From the NCBI GenBank assembly GCA_017535315.1, contig JAFXUD010000041.1, forward strand, positions 1-64,000: DNA of 64,000 nt, in the 5' to 3' direction. The notes under the pieces are model-generated. The model had not been told where the DNA came from. It searched no databases and was given only the letters and a program-made list of their open reading frames with translations. Numbering within the stretch: the stretch's first letter is position 1; every line of letters starts with the position of its first letter. The stretch is from Victivallales bacterium. GTDB taxonomy: Bacteria; Verrucomicrobiota; Lentisphaeria; Oligosphaerales; Oligosphaeraceae. Below, piece by piece: positions 8,135 to 17,253 of this stretch. The translations under genes were made by a program, and so were the position numbers.

Positions 8135-8614
8135 ATGAGACATCGTAAACACACTTTCAAGGTCGGTCGCACAACGGCCCATCGCCATGCCATGCTTTCC
8201 AATGCCGTCTGCTCTCTGATTGAGCACGGACGCATCCAGACCACGTTGGTCAAGGCCAAGGAAATCCGCAGGCTTGCCGACCGCATGATTACATACGGTA
8301 AGGAAGGCAGCCTTCACAAGAGGCGTCTTGCCATTGCCGCTCTTCTCGGGCAGGTTGAAGTGGTTCATAAGCTGTTTGCCGATGTCGCTCCGCAGTTCAA
8401 GGAGCGCAATGGCGGCTATACCCGCATTATGAAGCTCGGTCCGCGCAGAGGTGACGGCGCCGAGATGTGCATCCTCGAGTTTGTCGAGTCCGACGAAGTC
8501 GTTGCGGCTGCCAAGGCTGCCGCTGAAGCTCCTGCGGCTGAAGAGGCTCCGAAGGCTGGAGAGGCTCCGAAGGCTGAAGAGGCTCCGAAGGCTGAAGAGG
8601 CTCCGAAGGCATAA
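8135..8614 (+). CDS. rplQ: 50S ribosomal protein L17 with acidic repeat tail
   Basis: This 159-aa protein is L17, which lines the peptide exit region of the large subunit. The core MRHRKHTFKVGRTTAHR and SLIEHGRIQTT segments are typical. Beyond the usual core of about 120 residues it adds an Ala/Glu/Pro/Lys tail made of repeated EEAPKA units, encoded by an 18-bp direct repeat (about 8542-8612). Such tails occur in some bacteria and are probably disordered. It is the last gene of the block and is followed by a strong terminator at 8675. Confidence 0.95.
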   Translation: MRHRKHTFKVGRTTAHRHAMLSNAVCSLIEHGRIQTTLVKAKEIRRLADRMITYGKEGSLHKRRLAIAALLGQVEVVHKLFADVAPQFKERNGGYTRIMKLGPRRGDGAEMCILEFVESDEVVAAAKAAAEAPAAEEAPKAGEAPKAEEAPKAEEAPKA

Positions 8615-8674
8615 GTTTGCTTGACATCATTGCCTGAAGCGGTATGAGTCTTCAGGCTTTTGCACGACATTTAT

Positions 8675-8707
8675 GGCGGCGGATACGTTAATCCGCCGCC
8701 TTTTTTT
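8675..8707 (+). terminator. rho-independent terminator of the ribosomal/rpoA block
   Basis: A perfect 10-bp stem GGCGGCGGAT (8675-8684) pairs with ATCCGCCGCC (8691-8700) around a 6-base loop and is followed by seven Ts (8701-8707). This also rules out the upstream ATG at 8673 as the start of the next gene. Confidence 0.93.
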
Positions 8708-8717
8708 CAACATAAAA

Positions 8718-11609
8718 ATGTCAACAGGATTCAATAAAATAGAAGAAAGAGAGTTATCGGCGCTTCGCGGAAAAGGGGTGCTTTTCAAGCATGCGTGCGG
8801 CCTGCAGCTTCTTTCTGTCGAGTGCGACGATGTGGAGAACATGTTCAGCGCGGGATTTTTGACTGTTCCCGTCGATGACACGGGCGTCACGCACATCATC
8901 GAGCACAGCGTGCTGGGTGGTTCCAGGCGCTATCCTGTCCGCGATCCATTCATGGAAATGTACAAGAGCAGCGTTGCAACCTTTATCAACGCGCTCACCT
9001 ATCACGATTACACCATCTATCCTGTTTCCAGTACAGTCTCGAAGGATTTCTTCAATCTTGCCTCCGTTTATTTTGATGCGGTCTTCAATCCGCTCCTGAC
9101 ACCTGACACCTTTTTGCAGGAAGGATGGCACTATGACTTCAGGAAACCAGGCTCTTTGAAGTCGAAACTGGTCTGCAACGGGGTTGTCCTGAATGAGATG
9201 ACAGGGGCCTTTGCGGATGTGGATGAGATGATTATTTGCGAGACAAACCGCCGCCTTTTTCCCTGTTCGTCCAGACGCTTCTATTCTGGTGGCCTGCCTG
9301 CGAAGATTCCAACCTTGAGCTACAAGCGCTTCAAGAACTACTACAAGTCCCATTATCATCCGTCCCTTGCAAAGCTTTTTTTATACGGCAATATCCCCAC
9401 CGATGAAAAACTGGATTTCTTGGAAAGGGAGCTTTCCAGCCTGAAAGTAACCCCTGTTCGCCCGATCTCCAAGAAAACAGTTCAGCCGCTGTGGAGCAGC
9501 CCAGTGCGCCGAACACTCCACTATACGCCCGTGATGGATGAAAACGATGGTTGCTCTCTGGCAATCTCCTTCTATTTGAACAGCGCCTGCGATCCTGTTC
9601 TTGACTTGGCCTTCGAGTTTCTGGACAATCTGCTTCTGGACAATGAATCTTCTCCTTTGTACAGGGCCATTATGGAATCTGGGCTCTGTGAGCGCCTTGG
9701 ACTTAGCGGCTATGACAACGAAACCCTGGAGACCTCCTTTGTGGTTGTCGCCAATGGTGTCGAACAGGCTAATCTACCCAAGATGGAGGCTCTTATCCTC
9801 CGCGCTCTCGAAGAATGTGCTGAAAACGGCTTTTCTGAAGAACATCTGGCAAGTGCCTTCGCGCAATTCAAAATGGAGCAGTCTGAAATCACCTCCTCCT
9901 TTGTCTATAACCAGATGGAAAAGGTCTATGACGCATGGTTCTACGGTTCCGATCCTTTCCTCTATCTCGACTATGCGGATACCATCGCCGAACTCGAACG
10001 GCGGATGAAAGACAGAAGATGGCTGCCTAGACTCATCCGCACATATCTCTGCGATAATCAGCATAAGCTGACAATGATCTTCATCCCCGACAAGCTCTCT
10101 GAAAAGCGACAGATGGCACGCATGGAGACAAGGCTGGCGAAAATCAAGGCAAAACTGAGCAAAGAACAACTGAAAGACATTGAAACGAACGCAGAGCGCT
10201 TTCGGAACGGTCAAATCGGAAACAGCAAGGAGGCGTTGGCAACGCTTCCCGTCCTGAATCTTGACGACATTCCAAAAGAGGCATTCGTCATTCCACGCAC
10301 TGCATCGCAACTCGAAAACGGGACGCGCTTTGTGGAGGTGGAGCAGTTTACCAATGGCGTGGCCTATCTCAAACTTGCCTTCCCGCTGGATGCCATGAAT
10401 TCCTTACAGCTGGAACATCTTCTCCCTGATTTCATCTCCCTTTTCACAAAGACGGGAACCCGAACACACAGCTACGACCAGATGGCCGAACGGCTTGCAG
10501 GGTGCGGCGGCAGCATTGTCCCTCTTCCCATGCTCTGGACGGATCTCGTTGATGGAGCCTCTTCAATGGCTGCCTTCAGCATCGAAGTCCGCGCCCTTGA
10601 GGAGTTTTTCCCCAAGGTGCTTGATATTCTACGTGAGTTTCTGCAAGAATCCATCTTGACCGAAACCGACTTCATACGCCGCAGAATGAAGCAGCTTTGG
10701 GCTGCCGCTCGGGATGGCATTATGAACCACGGTACCGCTTTGCTGGCTGCACGTTCGTTTTCAGGGCTTTCCCCCCATTCCATCCTTGGTGAAAAATGGA
10801 GTGGCATCACGGCACTTGAGGCTCAAAGGGAAAACGCCGAGAGTTTTCCCAGAACATGGCCAAAGACCAAAAGGGTTCTGGAGGGGATTCTGGAAGAATT
10901 GGGTAGCACCGTTCCGCGAATCGCCACTTTCAACGGCTCCCCTGAATCCCGCAAGGCGGCTCTTGCCTTTCTTGCCTCTTTCCAGGGGCGCCAAGGCTCT
11001 TTTGTCCTTCCAGACAGTTTGCTTCCAAAGGCAATTCTTCACAATGGCAGAAAGGAGAAAATCATCGTTTCTGGCGATGTCTCCACCTGCGTGAGGAGTT
11101 TCAAGGCGCCTTGCTTTGGCAATCCTCTTTCCATTCCACTGAACGTCTATGCCACTCTGCTGGACAATGGATATGCATGGGATGAACTGCGGAACAATGG
11201 GGGAGCGTATAGCGCAGCCATCACATACAAGGCTCTGCCAGGCGCATTTGTCTTCTCTACCTCTCAGGACCCATCCCCCGTGCGAAGTTTCCACGTTTTC
11301 GACTCCATTCCAAGTTTGAAACTGAATCTGACCCAGCGCGAATTGACCAATGCCATTCTTTCCACCATCAAGAGCAACCTTTCCCCTGTGCGGCCAGATG
11401 TTGCCTTTGCACACGCCCTGTTGCTTGAAATACACGGCATAACTGATGAACTTGTCAATGAGCGTTTTCACAAGTATCTGTCACTCACTCAAAAGGAAAT
11501 TACTGAAGCCGTGGAGCAGTTCTGGGGGGGATGCCCCGAACACAATGACGCGGCCATGGGTCCAGCCCATGAAATGAAAAAACTGGAGGGTAAAACCATC
11601 CGATGGTAA
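8718..11609 (+). CDS. M16C zinc metallopeptidase (presequence-protease type)
   Basis: This 963-aa protein is a full-length M16C peptidase, a clamshell of four homologous domains that degrades unfolded peptides. The inverted zinc motif H59-x2-E62-H63 lies in THIIEHSVLGG. The distal zinc ligand is E160 in VLNEMTGAF, and SYKRFKNYYKSHYHPS (about 200-215) is typical of PreP/insulinase proteins. No signal peptide is visible, so it is probably cytoplasmic. The open frame extends to ATG 8673, but that codon sits in the terminator stem of rplQ, so ATG 8718 is chosen. No clear Shine-Dalgarno is seen. dnaB follows 16 bp later. Confidence 0.9.
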   Translation: MSTGFNKIEERELSALRGKGVLFKHACGLQLLSVECDDVENMFSAGFLTVPVDDTGVTHIIEHSVLGGSRRYPVRDPFMEMYKSSVATFINALTYHDYTIYPVSSTVSKDFFNLASVYFDAVFNPLLTPDTFLQEGWHYDFRKPGSLKSKLVCNGVVLNEMTGAFADVDEMIICETNRRLFPCSSRRFYSGGLPAKIPTLSYKRFKNYYKSHYHPSLAKLFLYGNIPTDEKLDFLERELSSLKVTPVRPISKKTVQPLWSSPVRRTLHYTPVMDENDGCSLAISFYLNSACDPVLDLAFEFLDNLLLDNESSPLYRAIMESGLCERLGLSGYDNETLETSFVVVANGVEQANLPKMEALILRALEECAENGFSEEHLASAFAQFKMEQSEITSSFVYNQMEKVYDAWFYGSDPFLYLDYADTIAELERRMKDRRWLPRLIRTYLCDNQHKLTMIFIPDKLSEKRQMARMETRLAKIKAKLSKEQLKDIETNAERFRNGQIGNSKEALATLPVLNLDDIPKEAFVIPRTASQLENGTRFVEVEQFTNGVAYLKLAFPLDAMNSLQLEHLLPDFISLFTKTGTRTHSYDQMAERLAGCGGSIVPLPMLWTDLVDGASSMAAFSIEVRALEEFFPKVLDILREFLQESILTETDFIRRRMKQLWAAARDGIMNHGTALLAARSFSGLSPHSILGEKWSGITALEAQRENAESFPRTWPKTKRVLEGILEELGSTVPRIATFNGSPESRKAALAFLASFQGRQGSFVLPDSLLPKAILHNGRKEKIIVSGDVSTCVRSFKAPCFGNPLSIPLNVYATLLDNGYAWDELRNNGGAYSAAITYKALPGAFVFSTSQDPSPVRSFHVFDSIPSLKLNLTQRELTNAILSTIKSNLSPVRPDVAFAHALLLEIHGITDELVNERFHKYLSLTQKEITEAVEQFWGGCPEHNDAAMGPAHEMKKLEGKTIRW

Positions 11610-11625
11610 GGAGACAACCGTAATT

Positions 11626-13026
11626 ATGGAACAAATACATGACAATCAGAAAAAAGCAACCATTCCAATCATCAGCATTGACAAGCCGAAACCCAGCAAT
11701 ATAGAGGCGGAGGTTGGCGTTCTTGGCTCCATGTTCGTCAATCCCGAGGCCGTCAGCACCGCCTTGAGTGCACTGCGGTTTGACGATGCCTTCTTCAGAC
11801 CAGCCCATCAGATCATCTTCAACGCGATTATGGAGCTGAACATGGGCAAGAACGAGGCCGCAGTCGATCCCATTGTCCTTGCAGACCATTTGGAACGCAG
11901 CGGACAGTTAGAGACAATCGGCGGACGCTCCTACATCATGCAGTTGATGGATGCCGTCCCGACCGCCGCCAACATCGAGCACTACATCGAGATCGTCCGT
12001 CAAAATGCCATTCTCAGGCACGTCATCGCCGCTTGTTCCGAGGCAATAGGTCGCTGCTATGACTGCGAAGACGACGTCAATACCCTCCTTGACGGCATCG
12101 AGCAGTCCATCTTTGAAATCACGAGTCTCAACGAGACCAAGGATTTTATGACCATCTCCTCGCTCACCTCCGATGCCGTGTTCTATTTGGACAAGCTGAT
12201 GCGCGGCGAGAAGGAGGTGCTGGGGCTTTCCACTGGCTATGACTTTGACCGCATGATTACGGGCCTGAAGCCAGGCGAGCTTTTCGTGCTGGCTGCACGT
12301 CCCTCCATCGGCAAGACGGCGTTGGCCCTCAATATGGCGACCAACATCGCGCTGGGCAATCCTCCTGCCTCCATTGGCTTCTTCAGCCTGGAAATGCCTG
12401 CGCTTCAGCTGGTTTTGCGCATTATTTGCAGCCTGACTCGCATCAGTATGAACGACCTTCGCCACGGAAAGGTTTCGCCCTCGCAGTGGGCGGATGTCAT
12501 CAATGCCGTGGAGCAGTTGAAAAAGGCGCAGGTTGTCATCGACGATACGGGTGCAATCGACATTCTGGAGTTGCGTGCAAAGGCGCGCCGCATGAAGAAC
12601 AAGCACAACATCCAGGCGGTTTTCATCGACTACCTTCAGCTCATCAAGGCGCATACCAAGAGCAATGCCAGCCGTGAAAACGAAGTTGCCATGATTTCAG
12701 GTTCGCTGAAGGCAATGGCGAAGGAGCTGAATATCCCCGTGGTTGTGCTCGCGCAGCTCAACCGCCAGGCAGAGCAGGGGGAGAAGCCCAAACTCAGCAA
12801 CCTGCGCGAATCAGGTGCAATCGAGCAGGATGCCGACGTGGTTGCCATTCTGCACCGTGAACGTGAAAAACAGTATGAGCAGAATGCAGAGGATGACAAG
12901 CCGCTTCCCGCCGAAGTCATCATCGCGAAAAACCGCAACGGCGGCACAGGCACGCAGAATCTCCTCTTTTTCCCAAAATATACCCTCTTCGTCAATGCCG
13001 CTTCAACCGACGAGGTGCAAAGCTAA
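11626..13026 (+). CDS. dnaB: replicative DNA helicase
   Basis: This 466-aa protein is the hexameric helicase of the replication fork. The N-terminal helical domain (about 25-130) starts SNIEAEVGVLGSM, typical of DnaB. The RecA-like motor has Walker A ARPSIGKTAL with K230 and Walker B VFIDYLQLI. The SNLRESGAIEQDADVV segment supplies the motif 4 region and arginine finger area. No intein is present, although DnaB Walker A is a frequent intein site. AAGGAG precedes ATG 11626 at 11 bp. It follows the M16C gene closely, so both may share a transcript. Confidence 0.96.
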   Translation: MEQIHDNQKKATIPIISIDKPKPSNIEAEVGVLGSMFVNPEAVSTALSALRFDDAFFRPAHQIIFNAIMELNMGKNEAAVDPIVLADHLERSGQLETIGGRSYIMQLMDAVPTAANIEHYIEIVRQNAILRHVIAACSEAIGRCYDCEDDVNTLLDGIEQSIFEITSLNETKDFMTISSLTSDAVFYLDKLMRGEKEVLGLSTGYDFDRMITGLKPGELFVLAARPSIGKTALALNMATNIALGNPPASIGFFSLEMPALQLVLRIICSLTRISMNDLRHGKVSPSQWADVINAVEQLKKAQVVIDDTGAIDILELRAKARRMKNKHNIQAVFIDYLQLIKAHTKSNASRENEVAMISGSLKAMAKELNIPVVVLAQLNRQAEQGEKPKLSNLRESGAIEQDADVVAILHREREKQYEQNAEDDKPLPAEVIIAKNRNGGTGTQNLLFFPKYTLFVNAASTDEVQS

Positions 13027-13068
13027 GTTTTAGTGGTTAGTGGAAAAGCGCCGTAGGCGCGAAAGATT

Positions 13069-13179
13069 ATAGCCGTGGGTGAAGCGAAGCAGCGTTAGCG
13101 GCAAGCGAAACCCACGGGCAGGCGATACCCCTTGTTCCTTTGCGCCGTGCAGCGTAGCGAAGCGGAGCGGCAAGGCGCA
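13069..13179. repeat. palindromic dispersed repeat (REP-like), copy 2
   Basis: This is the second copy of the element at 5277-5395. It shares ATAGCCGTGGGTG at the left, the identical core beginning AGCGAAACCCACGGGC, and a GC-rich right arm with an AGCGTAGCG spacer. It lies directly after dnaB and may act as its 3' hairpin. Loop and right-arm sequences differ while pairing is kept, suggesting selection on structure or on mobility. Confidence 0.8.
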
Positions 13180-13240
13180 TTAGGGGGCGTGACCGCTTCC
13201 CCAGTATTGAAATATCTCACAGTTTTTTGTTTTTTGATTC

Positions 13241-13274
13241 TTGAAACTTGTTCATCATGGCGTATATTTATAAT
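13241..13274 (+). promoter_or_regulatory. candidate sigma-70 promoter for the M24-family gene
   Basis: TTGAAA (13241-13246), a 16-bp spacer and TATATT (13263-13268) are followed by an overlapping perfect TATAAT (13269-13274). The AT-rich context about 90 bp upstream of ATG 13364 supports a promoter. It was not tested against background frequency. Confidence 0.45.
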
Positions 13275-13363
13275 CGACGCAAGTGTAATATTTCCCAGGA
13301 TGTTGTCTTGATCAATTCTCCTGGGGGGCAGAATCATCTAATCACCAATTCAGGAGAAAAGTG

Positions 13364-14530
13364 ATGGCGAACATTCCAAAAGAAGAGTATTTTGATCGCA
13401 TTGCGAAATTCCAGGCGAGAATCAAGGAGGCGGGACTGGATGCCTGCCTGGTTCACGGCACGGAGTGTGATTTTGCGAACATCCGTTATCTGACCGAATA
13501 CTGGCCGACCTTCGAGCAGGCTGGCGTGTTTGTGCCTGCCGTTGGCAAGCCCATTCTGCTGATTGGCCCTGAAAGCGAAAAGTATGCGCATGGCCGCAAT
13601 GTTCTGCCTGATGTGATGATGATGCTGAACTACCGCGAATCCGCCGAACCCGATTATCCAGGCATTCCGCTGGCCACCTACGGCGATGTCGTGAAGGCCT
13701 CCATGGGGCGTCGCAAACTGAAGAAACTTGGTCTTGTCGGAACCGCTGTCATGACGAAGCCTACCTTGGACGCTGTCGCGGCGCAACTGCCTGGCGTCGA
13801 GGTCGTGGTGGCGGACGATGTGTTCCGTCCCTTGCGCTGGATTAAGAGCGAGAACGAGCTGGCCTGCCATCGCGCTGCCTTCAAGGTCTGCGAAAAGGCT
13901 GTCGAGGCCATCTTGAACGAGATGAAGCCTGGCATGACAGAACTCCAGGTCATCGGCATTGCACAGCGTGAAATCTACGCGAATGGCGGCGACTACGAAG
14001 GGCACAGCCTCTACTGCTTTGGCGGCGATCGCACCAGCAACGGCATCAGCCGTCCCACCTACGCCAAGATCAAGAAGAACGAGATTATCCAGCTGAACAT
14101 CGGCGCCCGTGTCCATGGCTACAGCTCCTCCATTGGACTGCCAGTGTGGTTCGGCAACATCCCGAAGCAGCAGTTGGCTCTGGTTGAGTTTGGCTTGGCC
14201 GCCCACAAGTACACCATCAAACTTATCAAGGCGGGCGCGGATGCCGCCAGCATCGCAAAGGACTACACGCAGTGGGGCATCGACCAGGGCTGGGGTGACT
14301 ATATGCTCTACGGCCCCGTCCACGGACTCGGCATCATGGAGACCGAAAGCCCCTGGATTGAGACTACCAGCAACTACAAATTGCAGCCCAACATGACCTA
14401 TCAGATCGATACCTTCTTCACTGGCGACGGCTATGGCCTCCGCTGGGAACGCGGTTGCATCGTCAAGGAAGGTGGCTGCGAAATCATGTCCAAGAAGTTC
14501 ATGTCAATGGACTACTGCAAGCTGGACTGA
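13364..14530 (+). CDS. M24 (creatinase/aminopeptidase-fold) protein lacking metal aspartates
   Basis: This 388-aa protein has the two-domain layout of Xaa-Pro peptidases and creatinase: an N-terminal domain (about 1-160) and a pita-bread catalytic domain. The ATG at 13364 is preferred over the adjacent GTG because AGGAG lies 7 bp upstream. Where peptidases have D...D on paired strands, this protein reads IIQLNIGARVHGYSSSIG, so both metal-binding Asp are missing. The GPVHGLGIME histidine region and an acidic WERGC segment remain. It may therefore be a metal-independent, creatinase/ectoine-hydrolase-like enzyme or a non-catalytic member. Its genomic context, alone beside pckG, gives no substrate. 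Confidence 0.8.
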   Translation: MANIPKEEYFDRIAKFQARIKEAGLDACLVHGTECDFANIRYLTEYWPTFEQAGVFVPAVGKPILLIGPESEKYAHGRNVLPDVMMMLNYRESAEPDYPGIPLATYGDVVKASMGRRKLKKLGLVGTAVMTKPTLDAVAAQLPGVEVVVADDVFRPLRWIKSENELACHRAAFKVCEKAVEAILNEMKPGMTELQVIGIAQREIYANGGDYEGHSLYCFGGDRTSNGISRPTYAKIKKNEIIQLNIGARVHGYSSSIGLPVWFGNIPKQQLALVEFGLAAHKYTIKLIKAGADAASIAKDYTQWGIDQGWGDYMLYGPVHGLGIMETESPWIETTSNYKLQPNMTYQIDTFFTGDGYGLRWERGCIVKEGGCEIMSKKFMSMDYCKLD

Positions 14531-14550
14531 TAGAAAACTAAAAAATTAAA

Positions 14551-14598
14551 GGACAGAAAGGGCCTAAACGTTCGTGAACGTTTAGGCCCTTTCTGTCC
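14551..14598. terminator. perfect 23-bp inverted repeat between converging genes
   Basis: A perfect 23-bp stem (14551-14573 with 14576-14598), starting GGACAGAAAGGGCC, surrounds a 2-base spacer (a physical loop would open a few pairs). It lies between the ends of the + strand M24 gene and the - strand pckG, so it could terminate both. The T-run is weak on each side, so it may instead be a mobile or structural palindrome. Confidence 0.6.
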
Positions 14599-14604
14599 TT
14601 GTAT

Positions 14605-14709
14605 CTGGGGCGCGATTAGCGTGCCCATTATGTAGCATGTAGAAGGGTGCGCTTCACGACGCACCCCAGTCGCGCAAAGCTTCTGGGGCGCGCGCAACGC
14701 GCCCATTCA
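14605..14709. repeat. cluster of short GC-rich hairpins, duplicated unit
   Basis: Two related units (14605-14630 and 14683-14709) start CTGGGGCGCG and end CGCCCATT or TGCCCATT, each able to fold. Between them is a third hairpin with stem GGGTGCG (14645-14651) and CGCACCC (14660-14666). They lie directly downstream of the 23-bp palindrome and just past the pckG stop codon. Confidence 0.6.
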
Positions 14710-14718
14710 TCGATATGT

Positions 14719-16512
14719 TTATGCGAGATTCTTCTTGAGGATGTCAAGCTGCTTGACCAGGGCCTTGGGCAGCTTTTTGCCGAACTTGGCGAAGTGGGCC
14801 TCAATCTGCGGGATGACGGCCTTCCAGCCTTCCTTGTCAACGCCAAAGAGGGCCTTGAGGTCTTCCTTGGGGATATTGAGTCCGCTGAGGTCGAATGCAC
14901 CGTCAGCAGGCAGGTTGCCGATGGCGGTCTTCTTTGCTTTGGCCGTGCCGTCGCAACGACCGAAGATCCACTTCAGGACGCGGCTGTTTTCGCCATAGCC
15001 AGGCCACATGAAGTGACCGTCTGCTCCGCGGCGGAACCAGTTGACGTAGAAAATCTTCGGAAGCTTGGCACCTTTGTGCTTCGCCATATCCAGCCAGTGT
15101 TGGAAGTAGTCGCCCATGTGGTAGCCGCAGAAGGGCAGCATCGCGAACGGGTCGAAGCGGAGCTGGCCAGCGCCGCCCAGAACGGCGGCGGTCATTTCGG
15201 AGGCCATCGTGGCGCCCAGGAACACGCCGTGCTCCCAGTCACGCGCCTCGTTCACCAGCGGAACCACGGTCTTGCGGCGACCGCCAAAGAGGAACGCGCT
15301 GATTGGCACGCCTTCGGGGTCTTCCCATTCGGGGGCGATAACGGGGCACTGGCTGGCGGGAGTGGTGAAGCGGGAGTTCTTGTGAGCTGCCACGCGGCCA
15401 CAGCCCTTGTTCCAGTCGCGGCGCTGCCAGTCAATCAGGTGGTCTGGGTCATCATCGTGGTCTTCCCACCACACGCCGCCGTCATCGGTCATGGCGGTGT
15501 TGGTGAAGATGGAGTTGCCGCGGTTGATGGTGCGCATGGCGTTGGGGTTGGACTTCATGGAGGTGCCAGGAGCCACGCCGAAGAAACCGTTTTCGGGGTT
15601 GATGGCATGCAGCATGCCGTCCTTCTCATTGAAGCGCATCCAGGCGATGTCATCGCCGATGGTCTGGACTTTCCAGCCAGGAATGGTGGGCTCCATCATG
15701 GCGAGGTTGGTTTTGCCGCAGGCCGACGGGAAGGCCGCCGCCACATATTTGACTTTGCCTTCGGGGGAGGTCAACTTAAGGATGAGCATGTGCTCGGCCA
15801 TCCAGCCTTCGCGACGCGCCTGGTTGGAGGCGATGCGCAGCGCGAAGCACTTCTTGCCCAGCAGGGCGTTGCCGCCGTAGCCAGAGCCGTAGGAGATGAT
15901 TTCGTCGGTTTCGGGGAAGTGAGTGATGTACTTCTTCTCGACGGGAGCGCTTGGCCACGGAATGTCCGCCGTGTCATCGGGCAGGGGGTAGCCGACGGAG
16001 TGGATGCACTTCACGAAGGGGGCGCCCGCCTCGATCTTGTCGATGATCTTGAAGCTGACGCGGGTCATGATCTTCATGGATTCGACAACGTATGGGGAAT
16101 CGGTGATTTCAATGCCGTATTTGGCGATCGGGGAATCAATGGGGCCCATGGAGAAGGGGATTACATAGAGGGTGCGTCCAACCATGCAGCCCTTGAAGAG
16201 CTTCTTGAACTCCGCCTTCATTTTGGCAGGGGCCATCCAGTGGTTGGTGGGGCCTGCGTCCTCTTCCTTCTTGGAGCAGATGTAGGTGCGTTCCTCGACG
16301 CGTGCCACGTCAGACTTGTCCGAACGGGCCATGTAGGAGTTGGCGGGCTTGGTGAGTTTGATGAAAGCGCCAGTCTTGACCATCTGGTCGGCGATTTCAT
16401 TGTACATCCATTCGGAGCCGTCGAAGAAGACGACTTTGTCGGGGGTGCAGAGGTCAATCCACTTTTGCAGCCAGGACTTGAGTTCAGGGGCTTTGATGTC
16501 GCTGATTTCCAT
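14719..16512 (-). CDS. pckG: phosphoenolpyruvate carboxykinase (GTP)
   Basis: This 597-aa enzyme interconverts oxaloacetate + GTP and PEP + CO2 + GDP, linking the TCA pool with gluconeogenesis or, in many gut anaerobes, fixing CO2 into oxaloacetate. The GTP-class P-loop [10 protein letters not shown] is at 261-270 with its characteristic active-site Cys265, and GDDIAWM at 287-293 supplies the metal-binding Asp. Length matches the GTP family rather than the shorter ATP family. It is transcribed away from yceD, from an overlapping divergent promoter region. Its 3' end faces the M24 gene across a perfect palindrome. No truncation is seen. Confidence 0.96.
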   Translation of the reverse strand: MEISDIKAPELKSWLQKWIDLCTPDKVVFFDGSEWMYNEIADQMVKTGAFIKLTKPANSYMARSDKSDVARVEERTYICSKKEEDAGPTNHWMAPAKMKAEFKKLFKGCMVGRTLYVIPFSMGPIDSPIAKYGIEITDSPYVVESMKIMTRVSFKIIDKIEAGAPFVKCIHSVGYPLPDDTADIPWPSAPVEKKYITHFPETDEIISYGSGYGGNALLGKKCFALRIASNQARREGWMAEHMLILKLTSPEGKVKYVAAAFPSACGKTNLAMMEPTIPGWKVQTIGDDIAWMRFNEKDGMLHAINPENGFFGVAPGTSMKSNPNAMRTINRGNSIFTNTAMTDDGGVWWEDHDDDPDHLIDWQRRDWNKGCGRVAAHKNSRFTTPASQCPVIAPEWEDPEGVPISAFLFGGRRKTVVPLVNEARDWEHGVFLGATMASEMTAAVLGGAGQLRFDPFAMLPFCGYHMGDYFQHWLDMAKHKGAKLPKIFYVNWFRRGADGHFMWPGYGENSRVLKWIFGRCDGTAKAKKTAIGNLPADGAFDLSGLNIPKEDLKALFGVDKEGWKAVIPQIEAHFAKFGKKLPKALVKQLDILKKNLA

Positions 16513-16602
16513 CGTGTAGAGTTTCCTTTTTGATGTTTTGGGCTTATTCGGGCGCTGTTTTTTGAAATTTCTTCTTGTTTGAACAATTCACGACCCAGCG
16601 CC

Positions 16603-16655
16603 TTGTCAAAATCACTCTTTGACTTATAATATATAGCTGTGATTTTTGTTTTCAA
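16603..16655. promoter_or_regulatory. overlapping divergent promoters for pckG and yceD operon
   Basis: On the + strand TTGTCA (16603-16608), 16 bp and TATAAT (16625-16630) form a near-consensus promoter for yceD-rpmF-plsX-fabD. On the - strand TTGAAA (complement of 16650-16655), 16 bp and TATATT (complement of 16628-16633) form a promoter for pckG. The two -10 boxes overlap, so the promoters should compete for polymerase. Confidence 0.6.
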
Positions 16656-16715
16656 GCGATGAGGCCGTATTCTTCAACGTGTTGAGGATGGCGGCTCATC
16701 TCGATGGAGTATTTT

Positions 16716-17216
16716 ATGGAACAGGAAAAAGCATCAACGCCCGCGCTGATCTGTCAAATCAGCAATCTGCCCGACGAGGGGATAGACCTGGAAGGGGATG
16801 TCTCCTTTGAGGAGCTGGATATCCAGTCGGACTACCGTTTTACACTGGACAGGCCCATGCACTATTGTCTGCATGTCAGCCTCGCCAAGCAGGATGTCGT
16901 CGTGACGGGACGCCTATCGGCGACCGTTACCGCCATCTGCGACCGCTGCGCGGAACCCGCAGACCTCCATCTGGAGGTAAATGACGTGCTGCATATGTAT
17001 AAAAACATCTTAGGACAGCCTATCGACTTGACGGAAGAGGTTAGAGAGGATATATTATTGGCTTTCCCGCAAAGTTTTCATTGCAGTGAAGATTGCAAGG
17101 GCATCTGTCCCACCTGCGGCAAGAACCTGAACGAGGGACCTTGCGGCTGTGGCAAAAAGGACGACGGCGATTCCAGGGAGAATCCGTGGAGTGCGCTGGA
17201 CAACCTGAAACTCTAG
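16716..17216 (+). CDS. yceD: YceD/DUF177 family protein
   Basis: This 166-aa protein belongs to the DUF177 family, which is almost always encoded next to rpmF and is linked to 23S rRNA/ribosome biogenesis in bacteria and plastids. The family pattern is visible: SATVTAICDRCAEP in the middle, and a C-terminal zinc-like SEDCKGICPTCGKNLNEGPC segment. ATG 16716 is chosen because GGAG lies six bases upstream; an in-frame ATG at 16704 lacks a good site. rpmF follows 37 bp later. Function at molecular level is known only by association. Confidence 0.88.
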   Translation: MEQEKASTPALICQISNLPDEGIDLEGDVSFEELDIQSDYRFTLDRPMHYCLHVSLAKQDVVVTGRLSATVTAICDRCAEPADLHLEVNDVLHMYKNILGQPIDLTEEVREDILLAFPQSFHCSEDCKGICPTCGKNLNEGPCGCGKKDDGDSRENPWSALDNLKL

Positions 17217-17253
17217 CGTTTTCATTTTTTCAAACCACATAGGAGTAATAACA

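Noticed and set aside
8673-8717. Upstream ATG of the M16C protease
   Set aside because: It lies inside the terminator hairpin of the rplQ transcript; the family match starts after ATG 8718.
14647-16533. 628-codon open frame on the + strand opposite pckG
   Set aside because: It is the antisense shadow of a clear PEP carboxykinase; its protein is His/Gly/Val/Ala-rich with no recognisable domain.
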